64,000 nucleotides of DNA from contig NZ_CP123897.1 in NCBI RefSeq assembly GCF_029910655.1, forward strand, positions 62,001 through 126,000, read 5' to 3'. The number at the start of each line of letters is the position of its first letter. The stretch's first letter is position 1. Shown here piece after piece: positions 9,200 through 17,016 of this stretch. The DNA comes from Methylomonas sp. UP202 (lineage in GTDB: Bacteria; Pseudomonadota; Gammaproteobacteria; Methylococcales; Methylomonadaceae). A program made the translations under genes and the position numbers. Below the pieces are notes generated by a model, which saw only the letters and a list, made by a program, of their open reading frames with translations, made no database searches and had not been told where the DNA came from.

Positions 9200-9229
9200 G
9201 CCGAGGCGGTGCTGTCGCGCCGCCTCGGC
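9200..9229 (+). terminator. Strong hairpin directly after rho
   Basis: A perfect 10-bp GC-rich inverted repeat (9200-9209 with 9220-9229) starts 8 bases after the rho stop codon. No T-run follows, so it is more likely an mRNA 3' stabiliser or part of a Rho-dependent end than a classical intrinsic terminator. Confidence 0.45.
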
Positions 9230-9307
9230 GTTGCCGATATCCGAATATCGCTTTTTCCCGCCGATCTTTGCTATAGTCCGCCCCCAGACTGTTTGGGGGG
9301 ATGTGTT

Positions 9308-11002
9308 TTGCAACGCTCAAGTAAATTTCTTGTCCAGTTTTTGCACTTAACTGGACCATTCTGGAACGCCGAAAACAAGGCGCTTAGCCGTAGCCTGACG
9401 CTATCTCTCATCGGATTGACCGTCGCGCAAATCGCTGTATCGGTGATTATTACCGAGTGGAGCGCGCACCTATTCGATGCTCTTGATCAGCATGACATGA
9501 GCAAACTCTGGACTCAAGTCGGCGCGATACTGCTGATTTTCGTCGCCAACATCGGCATCACCGTTACCCACTTAAAAGTCAAACGCCGCTTGCAATTGGA
9601 ATGGCGAGCCTGGTTGACCGAAAAAATGCTGGGCCAATGGATGCACAAGGGTCGTCATTATCTCGTTACCCATATTCCCGGCAAGCATGACAATCCTGAC
9701 GGCCGGATTGCCGAGGATATTCGGATCGCTACCGAATATGCGGTGGATTTGTTTCATACCTTGCTGTACTGCGTGCTGTTGTTGATCAGCTTTACCGAGA
9801 TCCTCTGGTCCTTGTCCGGCACGGTGACCTTGGATCTACTATTCGTTCAAGTGCCCATTCACGGCCATTTGGTGTGGTTGGCGCTGATCTACGCCGCCAC
9901 CGCCTCGACCTTGGGCTGGCTGATCGGCCGGCCGTTGATCAAGGCCACCGACAACCGCCAGACCGTCGAAGCCAATTTCCGTTTCGGCCTGGTCAAGGCG
10001 CGGGAGAACTCGATGGCCATCGCGCTGATCCATGGCGAACCTCATGAAAAGCAACACTTTCAAACCCTGTTTGCCGACATCGTCGCCGCTTGGCACGATC
10101 AAACCAAGGCTTGGGAGAAGATTATGCTGTTCAGCTCCGGTTATTCGGTGCTGACGATGGCGTTTCCGATTCTGGTATCCGCGCCGCGCTACATCTTGGG
10201 TAGCATCACGCTCGGCGCGCTGATGCAATCGGCCCAGGCTTTCCAGCACACGGTGTCCGCACTGTCCTGGCCTGTCGACAATATGGGCAAGGTCGCGGAA
10301 TGGCGGGCCTCGGTGGAACGCGTGCTGGGTTTGAGCCAAGGCTTGATCCAGCTCGAACGCGAAATCGCCAAACCCGATCCGCACCGCATTCAAATCCAAA
10401 AAGGCACCGACTCGGTGTTGCGTTTTCGCGATTTGTGTATCGCCCGGTTGGACTCCATCGTCTGCATCGCCAATCTGAACGAGGAGGTTCGTGGTGGCGA
10501 GCGCATCCTGATCGGCGGCAACGCATTTTCCGGTAACAAGTTATTCAAGGCGATTGCCGGCTTGTGGCCGTGGGGCGAAGGCGTCATCGAGCTGCCCGAC
10601 GACGAACCCTTAATGTTCATGCCGCCGCGTCCCTATTTGCCGACCGGCACGTTGCGCGATTCGATTTGTTACCCGGCCTCCGGCACCGCCGTCAAGCAGG
10701 ATGACCTGGAGGCCGCGCTGTTACTGGCCGGCTTGCCGGAGTTGATCGAACCTCTCGACAAATTCGACGACTGGGCGAAATCGTTGGAGCGCGAGCAACA
10801 ACAGCGGCTGGGCATGGTGCGCTTGCTGTTGCACAAGCCGAAATGGATATTGATGCAGGAGGCTTTCGACTCGTTGGATCCGGATGGCGAATTGGCAATG
10901 ATCAATCTGATTTTCGAAAGATTGCCGAATTCGGCGTTATTGACGATTACCAAACAACCCAATATTCAAGCCTTACACCAGCGTCAAATCACGCTTTGCT
11001 AG
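9308..11002 (+). CDS. YddA/SbmA-type ABC exporter with degenerate ATPase domain
   Basis: The permease half (about residues 1-330) matches the COG4178 family of fused ABC proteins, with ITEWSAHLFDALDQHDM, DNPDGRIAEDIRIATEYAVDL and LIGRPLIKATDN. The nucleotide-binding half keeps the fold landmarks AIAGLWPWGEG and RPYLPTGTLRDSICYP but every catalytic motif is altered: Walker A reads GGNAFSGNKLF rather than GPSGxGKSSL, the Q-loop Gln is Pro (MPPRPYLP), the signature is LEREQQQRL instead of LSxGEQQRL, and Walker B ends LMQEAFDSLD with Gln for Asp. ATP hydrolysis is therefore doubtful. Start: TTG 9308 with GGGGGGA six bases upstream gives 564 residues, the family length; upstream in-frame sequence is not family-like. 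It may share rho's transcript. Substrate unknown. Confidence 0.85.
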   Translation: MQRSSKFLVQFLHLTGPFWNAENKALSRSLTLSLIGLTVAQIAVSVIITEWSAHLFDALDQHDMSKLWTQVGAILLIFVANIGITVTHLKVKRRLQLEWRAWLTEKMLGQWMHKGRHYLVTHIPGKHDNPDGRIAEDIRIATEYAVDLFHTLLYCVLLLISFTEILWSLSGTVTLDLLFVQVPIHGHLVWLALIYAATASTLGWLIGRPLIKATDNRQTVEANFRFGLVKARENSMAIALIHGEPHEKQHFQTLFADIVAAWHDQTKAWEKIMLFSSGYSVLTMAFPILVSAPRYILGSITLGALMQSAQAFQHTVSALSWPVDNMGKVAEWRASVERVLGLSQGLIQLEREIAKPDPHRIQIQKGTDSVLRFRDLCIARLDSIVCIANLNEEVRGGERILIGGNAFSGNKLFKAIAGLWPWGEGVIELPDDEPLMFMPPRPYLPTGTLRDSICYPASGTAVKQDDLEAALLLAGLPELIEPLDKFDDWAKSLEREQQQRLGMVRLLLHKPKWILMQEAFDSLDPDGELAMINLIFERLPNSALLTITKQPNIQALHQRQITLC

Positions 11003-11038
11003 TCGAATTGCGGCCGCCCGCGCTGGTGGTGAACAAGC

Positions 11039-11089
11039 GCCGGACCAGTCGTTAAGGCTGGGTCCGGCCGGTTGGGCTAAATTTTTTTT
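11039..11089 (+). terminator. Possible terminator after the ABC gene
   Basis: An 8-bp perfect stem (11039-11046 with 11061-11068) is followed after 13 bases by a run of eight T residues (11082-11089). The distance between stem and T-run is too long for a textbook intrinsic terminator, so confidence is limited. Confidence 0.4.
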
Positions 11090-11192
11090 GCACGATGATG
11101 GGGTTTTTCGCCGCTGAAACGTCTTATCAAATGAAACCCCGAAAAAGCCCGGCCGCATTTCGCCGCCGGACAAGGAAAAACTGGTGTAGTTC

Positions 11193-11462
11193 ATGATAAA
11201 ACCAAGACGCTCTAATCGCTCCAAAGCCGACGGCGATGCATTGGCCGTTACATCCGACAGCTTTCCATCGGCGCGTTACTTTCAAATACATTTCGAATAT
11301 TTGCATGAAATGATCGGCGATTTGCGCCAACAGATCGGGCAAGCCAATCAGCAAATCGCCGAACTGCAACGTCAGTTGCGGAGCGATGTCGATTTGGACG
11401 AGATGGGATCTGTCGGTTATCAAGGCGAGAGTCAGGCACGTATCGGCCGGCCGGCCGGCTGA
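11193..11462 (+). CDS. Small hypothetical protein with a coiled-coil-like helix
   Basis: This 89-residue reading frame has a basic start (MIKPRRSNRSK) and a long amphipathic helix with Gln/Leu heptads from about residue 30 to 65 (YLHEMIGDLRQQIGQANQQ). Codon use looks like the neighbours. An AAGGA lies about 14 bases before the ATG, further away than usual. It converges on moaE, ending 5 bp from the moaE stop. I do not recognise a family; it could be a lineage-specific protein or a chance frame. Confidence 0.5.
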   Translation: MIKPRRSNRSKADGDALAVTSDSFPSARYFQIHFEYLHEMIGDLRQQIGQANQQIAELQRQLRSDVDLDEMGSVGYQGESQARIGRPAG

Positions 11463-11467
11463 GCCGA

Positions 11468-11920
11468 TCAGACCTTGTAACCGTCGCTGTTTTTTTCGAC
11501 CCAGCGACTCTGCCCGGCTGCCAGGGTTTCCCGTTTCCAAAACGGTGCCCGACTTTTCAACGCTTCCATGATGTAGCGGCTGGCATCGAAGGCGTCGCCG
11601 CGATGCTCGGCCCAAGCCGCGACCAGAACCAGTGTATCGCCTGGTTGCACCTCGCCGACCCGATGAATCACCAAGGTATCCAGCAGTGCCCAGCGCGAGT
11701 TGGCGTCGACCAGGATGGCGGCCAATTGCTTCTCGGTCATGCCTGGGTAATGGTGCAATGTCATGCCGATAACGCCGTCGCCGAGATTAAAGTCTCGCAT
11801 GCTACCGACGAATACCGCGGCCGCGCCGTATTTCCCAATGTGTTCCGCTAGTTCGAATCGCTCGTAGTCCGCCAATAGCGACCAAGGTTCGAACGTTTGT
11901 TCCACGATGCGTATCGTCAT
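11468..11920 (-). CDS. moaE: Molybdopterin synthase catalytic subunit MoaE
   Basis: This 150-residue protein converts cyclic pyranopterin monophosphate to molybdopterin using sulfur from the MoaD C-terminal thiocarboxylate. Diagnostic segments are GAAAVFVGSMRDFN, LHHYPGMTEKQ, IHRVGEVQPGD and the catalytic Lys-containing LKSRAPFWKRE. The gene starts one base after the moaD stop (TGACATG), so the two subunits are translationally coupled in one operon. Confidence 0.96.
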   Translation of the reverse strand: MTIRIVEQTFEPWSLLADYERFELAEHIGKYGAAAVFVGSMRDFNLGDGVIGMTLHHYPGMTEKQLAAILVDANSRWALLDTLVIHRVGEVQPGDTLVLVAAWAEHRGDAFDASRYIMEALKSRAPFWKRETLAAGQSRWVEKNSDGYKV

Positions 11921-11921
11921 G

Positions 11922-12155
11922 TCAGCCGCCGGTCACCGGTGGAAAAAACGCCACTTCGTCACCGTCGTTTAGCGCGGCGTCGCTAGAGGCATAATCCATA
12001 TTGATTGCAATCAACATATTGTCAGGCCAGGCCAGATCGGGATTCAGGCGCCGCCAAAGCGCGCCGGCCGAAATCGGGCCGTCCCAAACGAATTCGTCGG
12101 CTTGCCGCCCTACCCGATCTTGCAGGCTGGCGAAATAGAGGACTTTAATCGACAT
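11922..12155 (-). CDS. moaD: Molybdopterin synthase sulfur carrier subunit MoaD
   Basis: This 77-residue ubiquitin-like protein begins [16 protein letters not shown] and ends PPVTGG; the terminal Gly-Gly is adenylated and thiocarboxylated before delivering sulfur to MoaE. A longer in-frame reading frame runs upstream to 12485, but the family length and motif fix the start at 12153-12155, since the upstream part lies antisense to moaC. It is followed directly by moaE and faces divergent moaC across 54 bp. Confidence 0.95.
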   Translation of the reverse strand: MSIKVLYFASLQDRVGRQADEFVWDGPISAGALWRRLNPDLAWPDNMLIAINMDYASSDAALNDGDEVAFFPPVTGG

Positions 12156-12209
12156 AACAATTTTCCGGAGAATACAATACAAGCCTGTTTTACTACACCG
12201 AACACCCAG

Positions 12210-12704
12210 ATGCCAGCAAAGCTCTCTCATTTTAATGCCGTCGGCGAAGCGCACATGGTCGACGTCGGCGATAAAGCCGTGACAGAGCGCACGGCTGTCG
12301 GCGAAGGCTATATCGCGATGCAGGATTACACTCTGACGTTGATTATGTCCGGCAGCCATAAAAAAGGCGACGTGCTGGGAATTGCCCGAATCGCCGGCAT
12401 CATGGCCAGCAAGAAAACCGCCGAGTTGATTCCGCTGTGCCACCCATTGTCGCTGACCCACGTCGAGATCCAACTGGAACCGCAACCCGAATTCAATCGA
12501 GTTTATTGTCGAGCCACCGTCAAAACTACCGGGAAAACCGGCGTGGAAATGGAAGCCCTGAATGCTACCCAGGTAGCGCTATTGACGATATATGACATGT
12601 GCAAGGCGGTTGATCGCGGCATGACGATACAATCGGTACGCTTGGTGGAAAAAATCGGCGGCAAATCCGGCCACTGGCGCCGCGACGAATCCGAAATCGT
12701 TTGA
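12210..12704 (+). CDS. moaC: Cyclic pyranopterin monophosphate synthase MoaC
   Basis: This 164-residue enzyme acts after MoaA to form cyclic pyranopterin monophosphate in molybdenum-cofactor synthesis. Clear signatures are [40 protein letters not shown] and [20 protein letters not shown]. The ATG at 12210 aligns with the E. coli MoaC N-terminus; a longer frame from 12102 overlaps moaD and is rejected. Divergent from moaDE. No moaA, moaB or moeA is in the window. Confidence 0.96.
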   Translation: MPAKLSHFNAVGEAHMVDVGDKAVTERTAVGEGYIAMQDYTLTLIMSGSHKKGDVLGIARIAGIMASKKTAELIPLCHPLSLTHVEIQLEPQPEFNRVYCRATVKTTGKTGVEMEALNATQVALLTIYDMCKAVDRGMTIQSVRLVEKIGGKSGHWRRDESEIV

Positions 12705-12713
12705 TGTCGTCGA

Positions 12714-12738
12714 CCTTTGGCGCCAAGCACGCCAAAGG
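12714..12738 (+). terminator. Hairpin after moaC
   Basis: A perfect 9-bp inverted repeat (12714-12722 with 12730-12738, 7-base loop) starts 9 bases after the moaC stop. There is no T-run, so it may stabilise the 3' end rather than terminate transcription by itself. Confidence 0.4.
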
Positions 12739-12982
12739 TATGCCGCGTACCACTGTCAAGCTTTCGGAACAGCGCACGAATTTTACTGGTCAAAACGCCT
12801 CTCCATGCTATTTTAAACTTCCATGAAGCGCCTAATTTGCTGAACCGCAACTGGAAAAGGTCGGTTACCGATTCAATTGTCGCCAGAACAGGGTAGAATT
12901 AGCGAATGATGATGGCGTTGAATTTGGCAATTGGCTGCCGATATGCAAACGACCGTACTATCGCATCAGGAGTTTCAACCGT

Positions 12983-14764
12983 TTGACCATGACTTTTAAA
13001 CCACGCGTCTCAATAGATCATCGCCGCCGACCTGCCTGGTTTACGTTACTGGCTTGCCTCGCGACTTATCAAGGCACGGTTCCAGCGCTAAGTGCGGATG
13101 TACCCGCAGCCGCGCCTGTGCTGGAGACCATGCCCCCAAGCCAGGTCAGTCCGCCTACGATTCCGATTCCTGCCGACAATCCTATCGGCGCGATACTGCT
13201 CAGCAAACAACACCCTTTGCTGTTGCGCGCCGATTTTAGTCGCGTGAGCGAGCTCGTCAATCAGGTCTACCAGAACAGCCATTTTCAACCGATTTGGTTC
13301 TCCGCCGCACGTTCCGAAAAGAATCTGCGCGATTTGATCGATATTTTGAATAACGCGCCTAACGATGCGCTAAATCCGGGCAATTATGATGTCGACCGCA
13401 TCCGGAATTTGGTTGGCGGCTTAAGTCCGGCCGGAAACGAAATCGCCGGCCACGACGTCGCATTGACGGTGTCGCTAGTGCGCTTCCTGCACGAATTGCG
13501 TCAGGGTCAGGTCGAGCCCCGCGAAGTCGGCTATCCGGTGCATATCGCCCCTAAACCAACCTTGGATGTGGCGACCTTGTTACGAGAGCATTTAGATAAG
13601 CAGACTCTGCCCGAACTCGTCCAAACTTTCGAGCCGAAAGCCAAGCAGTATCAACAGCTGAAACAGATTCTGAATCGGCTGCGGCAACTGGACCGGCAAA
13701 GCGATTTGGCGGAGTTCAAACCCGGACATGCGTTAAGACCCGGCGATCGGCATCCGCAAGTCGCTAATTTGCGTCAACGTTTGGTCGCGCTGGGTGTGGT
13801 TGACTCGCTGCAAAGTGGAGACGATACGTATTCTAGCGATTTGGTCGAAGCGGTCAAAAAGATTCAGCAACAGCAAGTGTTGAAGGCCGACGGCGTCATA
13901 GGTCCGGCGACACTGGCGGCGTTGAACGCGCAATCCGTCGGCGAAAAAATTGCGCAAATCGAGCTGGCAATGGAACGGGCGCGCTGGATTCCAGATCCCG
14001 CCGACGGCCCTATGATAGTCGTCAACATCCCCGCCTTCGAATTGTGGGCGTTTAATTCGACCGACGATGCCAATCCGTTGAACATGAAAGTCATCGTTGG
14101 TAAATCCCCGGACAATCAGACGCCGCTACTCTGGGAAGAAATGAAATACCTGGAGTTCATGCCTTACTGGAATATTCCGAAAAGCATTTTCGAGAAGGAA
14201 ATCTTGCCGAAAACCGCGAATAACGAAGGCTATCTGGCTAGCCAGGATATCGAACTGGTTCGTCACCAAAATAGCGAGGAGCGCGGCGGCGGCAGCTATT
14301 TGCGCGCCCGGCAACGGCCCGGCAAGAAAAACCCGCTGGGCCGCGTCAAATTCGTGTTCCCGAACACCGCCGACGTTTATTTGCACGATACGCCGGGCCG
14401 GGCGGCTTTCAATCGCCAACGTCGCGACTTGAGTCACGGTTGCGTTCGGGTCGCAGAGCCGGAGCAGTTGGCCGAATTCGTGTTGGGCGATCAACAAGGC
14501 TGGGACAAGGAAAGCATTAAATCAGCGATGTCCGCTCCGAAGACTCGCCACGTGACCTTGAAGCGCTCGGTACCGGTGTTGTTTTATTACGGCACCGCGT
14601 TCGTCGATCACCAAAACCAGTTGCGCTTTTATCCGGATATTTACGGGCAAGACGAGCAATTGAAAAAAGCCCTACAAAAATTGCAAAACCCGTCGGCGCC
14701 GAATGCCGCCGCCAACAATCAATTGGCGGCGAACAAAACCTCGGACCTCCCGACCAATCCGTAA
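12983..14764 (+). CDS. L,D-transpeptidase of the YcbB/LdtD type
   Basis: This ~593-residue enzyme has a signal sequence, an N-terminal scaffold domain (VYQNSHFQPIWFS, LRQGQVEPREVGY), a peptidoglycan-binding domain (about 250-318, PQVANLRQRLVALG ... KADGVIGPATLAALN) and a YkuD catalytic domain whose SHGCVR motif places the nucleophile at about Cys487 after HDTPGRAAFN. Such enzymes form 3-3 crosslinks in periplasmic peptidoglycan. Start choice is uncertain: AGGAG (12967-12971) lies 11 bases before TTG 12983 but 17 before ATG 12989. The stop is followed by a perfect bidirectional terminator shared with the convergent MepK-like gene, an enzyme that cuts such crosslinks; the two genes are also neighbours in E. 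coli. Confidence 0.93.
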   Translation: MTMTFKPRVSIDHRRRPAWFTLLACLATYQGTVPALSADVPAAAPVLETMPPSQVSPPTIPIPADNPIGAILLSKQHPLLLRADFSRVSELVNQVYQNSHFQPIWFSAARSEKNLRDLIDILNNAPNDALNPGNYDVDRIRNLVGGLSPAGNEIAGHDVALTVSLVRFLHELRQGQVEPREVGYPVHIAPKPTLDVATLLREHLDKQTLPELVQTFEPKAKQYQQLKQILNRLRQLDRQSDLAEFKPGHALRPGDRHPQVANLRQRLVALGVVDSLQSGDDTYSSDLVEAVKKIQQQQVLKADGVIGPATLAALNAQSVGEKIAQIELAMERARWIPDPADGPMIVVNIPAFELWAFNSTDDANPLNMKVIVGKSPDNQTPLLWEEMKYLEFMPYWNIPKSIFEKEILPKTANNEGYLASQDIELVRHQNSEERGGGSYLRARQRPGKKNPLGRVKFVFPNTADVYLHDTPGRAAFNRQRRDLSHGCVRVAEPEQLAEFVLGDQQGWDKESIKSAMSAPKTRHVTLKRSVPVLFYYGTAFVDHQNQLRFYPDIYGQDEQLKKALQKLQNPSAPNAAANNQLAANKTSDLPTNP

Positions 14765-14773
14765 TCCGGGATG

Positions 14774-14810
14774 CCCATAAAAAAGCGCCTTAAAGGCGCT
14801 TTTTTATGGG
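14774..14810. terminator. Perfect bidirectional intrinsic terminator between ldt and mepK genes
   Basis: A 16-bp perfect stem (14774-14789 with 14795-14810) surrounds a 5-base loop. Each arm contains a run of six A or T residues next to a GC core, so the structure works as a terminator in both directions for the two convergent cell-wall genes. Confidence 0.9.
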
Positions 14811-14818
14811 CTGGCGAG

Positions 14819-15802
14819 TTACAAGCTCCAGGTTCTAAACGTTCCGGTATCCAGGTGGATGAAATTCGAGTCCGGATAATAGCCCACTCCGCCGCGATGC
14901 ATCGCTACCGCCGCATTGTGGATGCGCCGCAGATCGAAGCGTTCGATGCGAATGTCGACCGCCCGGCCATACATATGGAAGCTGTTGTTGGCGACGCCCG
15001 AATGTTCGGCGTGCAATTTGGCGTTGGTTAACGGCGAGCGATAACCGCAAATCACATCGAACGGCTGACTTAGACCCAGCATTTGCTTGAGATCGTGTAA
15101 TTGATCCAAAAGCTCCGGATCGATGGGGTGAACATCATCGGTGCGGTGGTCCCGCAGCAAAAAACTGATTTCGTTCAACGCATCGCTCAGATAGCGGCCT
15201 TTTTCAAAATAGGTCAGATTCAAGTGATCGCCGGTATGCGGATTTTGAAAAGCCAGCGAACGATGATTCACCAAGCGTCCCCGGTCCGCTAAAAACATCG
15301 GCTCGCGCGGGCCTGGCATCACCAAATCGCGTTGGATCGGTTGAATCTCCGAATGTACTCTACCGCCGTGATAACTATGCCGATTCGCATAGTGATATTC
15401 CGTCGTCACGCCGTGTTTTTTTCCCCCGTAAACGTCGTGTACCCGGCTGTTAGGCATGCCATGCTGGTCCGCCGAAGCGAGACGGGCATGGTTGTGATCC
15501 GGTCGCGCGGATTTAGCCGATCTGCTTGCTACCGTCATGGTTGATCCCCGGCTGGGACCAGATTTGTGAGTTTCCCGCGCCGCCTTCGCGGCGTGTTTAG
15601 GTAAGCGCACCGCAGTTCTGCCGGCGGTTGCCGCACCATGGTTGTGTTCCGATTTTGCCGCCGATTTTTTTGCTGCCTGCACCGCGCCGGGCATCGCTAT
15701 AGATAAGACAGCGCCGACCGCGAAACGGCCGAAAAAACTACGACGAGAGAGTTCCACCTCGTCTTGTTTGCTGCTGTGATTTTCTAAGTTACGTCTCAGC
15801 AT
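14819..15802 (-). CDS. mepK: YcbK/MepK-type murein endopeptidase (DUF882) with Tat signal
   Basis: This 327-residue protein has a twin-arginine type signal (SRRSFFG at 19-25 followed by a hydrophobic stretch), a long low-complexity Ala/Lys/His-rich linker (about 45-150) and a C-terminal M15-like domain. Zinc-site residues are visible in FHMYGRAVDI (His276, Asp283) and NFIHLD (His316); CGYRSPLTN precedes them. E. coli MepK cleaves 3-3 crosslinks made by L,D-transpeptidases, matching the convergent transpeptidase gene. E. coli YcbK is about 180 residues, so the linker here is a long extension. Export by Tat is inferred from the sequence only. Confidence 0.85.
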   Translation of the reverse strand: MLRRNLENHSSKQDEVELSRRSFFGRFAVGAVLSIAMPGAVQAAKKSAAKSEHNHGAATAGRTAVRLPKHAAKAARETHKSGPSRGSTMTVASRSAKSARPDHNHARLASADQHGMPNSRVHDVYGGKKHGVTTEYHYANRHSYHGGRVHSEIQPIQRDLVMPGPREPMFLADRGRLVNHRSLAFQNPHTGDHLNLTYFEKGRYLSDALNEISFLLRDHRTDDVHPIDPELLDQLHDLKQMLGLSQPFDVICGYRSPLTNAKLHAEHSGVANNSFHMYGRAVDIRIERFDLRRIHNAAVAMHRGGVGYYPDSNFIHLDTGTFRTWSL

Positions 15803-15957
15803 CCATCATCTCCCAATTTAACTTCGCTCGGATAGTTATTGATTCCGAAGGCCAAAACCCAAAAAGGTCCGGAACGATTATAGCACTGCATCACGGTTCT
15901 GGCCCGTTTTGAGGGAAACCGCGGCTCCTCTTCGGTGCGGCAATGGGTAGGAGCAGC

Positions 15958-16701
15958 TCAACGCGGCAGGTCTATCCGTTCGAAATATTTTTGCAAGTCG
16001 ATCCGAATCGGCATGAAGTAAACATGCAGATCGGCAATGGCGGCGGACGCGATCAGCTGGTTGGCGAAGGCAACGTTCCAGTCGTAATCGGGGCGGAAGT
16101 CGGCCGGAAATTTGACCTGGTTTTTGACTTCCCAATAATTCATCGACGCTTTGGTGGTTATCGGACTGATCCCGATATAAGTCTCCAGCCCCCGAACCTG
16201 CTCGGCATAAATTTCCACCATTCGGCTATCGTAGAACGGTTGCGAAAATAGCCCTGTCGCGCCGGCATCAGCCTTGCGCTGGATGTAGTCGCATTCGTCC
16301 CGCAGACCGTGCCGATGCGGGTCGAAACCGGCATAGATATTCAACTCGGGAAAACGCTGATGTGTCGCACGAATCAGATCCACGACATCGGTGTTGTAAA
16401 AAGCCCGCTTCAAGCCTTCCGGCGGATCGCCGGTGACCAGCAATACGCTGTCCAACTGGTACTGCTCGATGATCCGGTACAACTCGCCGCTCTCAATCTT
16501 GAAATCGATTGCTCGAAAATGCGGAACAAAGCGATATTTGCCGCGATCGATGCGAGTCGCCAATTCCCAACTACGGGTGTCGAAACGCTGGATATCCGGT
16601 ATGTTGATGATATTGATACCGTTACCCAAACCTTGAACGAAAGCGTATTGTTCATCGAAAGCCGCAAGGCTTCTAGGCACTATTTCAAAAGAGATATTCA
16701 T
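15958..16701 (-). CDS. Methylenetetrahydrofolate reductase family protein (short MetF-like)
   Basis: This 247-residue TIM-barrel protein begins MNISFEIVPRS, matching the MetF active-site Glu in SFEFFP. It has VLLVTGDPPEG (compare the MetF RGD loop), GFDPHRHG and KADAGATGLFSQPFYD (compare VDAGAxxxxTQFFFD). MetF reduces 5,10-methylene-THF to 5-methyl-THF. At 247 residues it is shorter than the ~290 of E. coli MetF and several motifs are diverged, so it may be a methylotrophy-related variant or another C1 oxidoreductase. No met gene adjoins it. Confidence 0.75.
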   Translation of the reverse strand: MNISFEIVPRSLAAFDEQYAFVQGLGNGINIINIPDIQRFDTRSWELATRIDRGKYRFVPHFRAIDFKIESGELYRIIEQYQLDSVLLVTGDPPEGLKRAFYNTDVVDLIRATHQRFPELNIYAGFDPHRHGLRDECDYIQRKADAGATGLFSQPFYDSRMVEIYAEQVRGLETYIGISPITTKASMNYWEVKNQVKFPADFRPDYDWNVAFANQLIASAAIADLHVYFMPIRIDLQKYFERIDLPR

Positions 16702-17016
16702 GGACGTTGCGTGCAGTGTTGAGCATCGATTCGCCGTTACCGTTAGCGCTTAGGTCGAACCAAAACTCAATCATCCTAGATGGCCTGCTCGGAGATTCGG
16801 CTGCCGGCGCTAGCGCTGGTTGCGATGTTAGGGTGTTGAAACGTTTGTTGGACGTTGAGTTAATGAATGTTGGGTTGGCGGCAGCGGATATTTAGGCATT
16901 TCCGACGGAGGCATCTCCGCCGGGGGCAATACACACGCTACATCTGGCCGATTGATTCGGTATTCTAGCCGACTCCGGGACAAAAAACGCGTGCGAGACG
17001 GTTCGGAACTATTTTG
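16702..17016. other. Gene-free stretch
   Basis: This 315-bp region lies downstream of the MltF-like gene and upstream of the MetF-like gene, both on the minus strand, so it should contain the latter's promoter. The only structure seen is a small hairpin (CGGAG/CTCCG) near 16909. No convincing small gene was found. Confidence 0.4.

Noticed and set aside
12102..12209. Longer N-terminus for MoaC
   Set aside because: It would overlap the moaD coding region on the other strand, and alignment with E. coli MoaC fixes the start at 12210.
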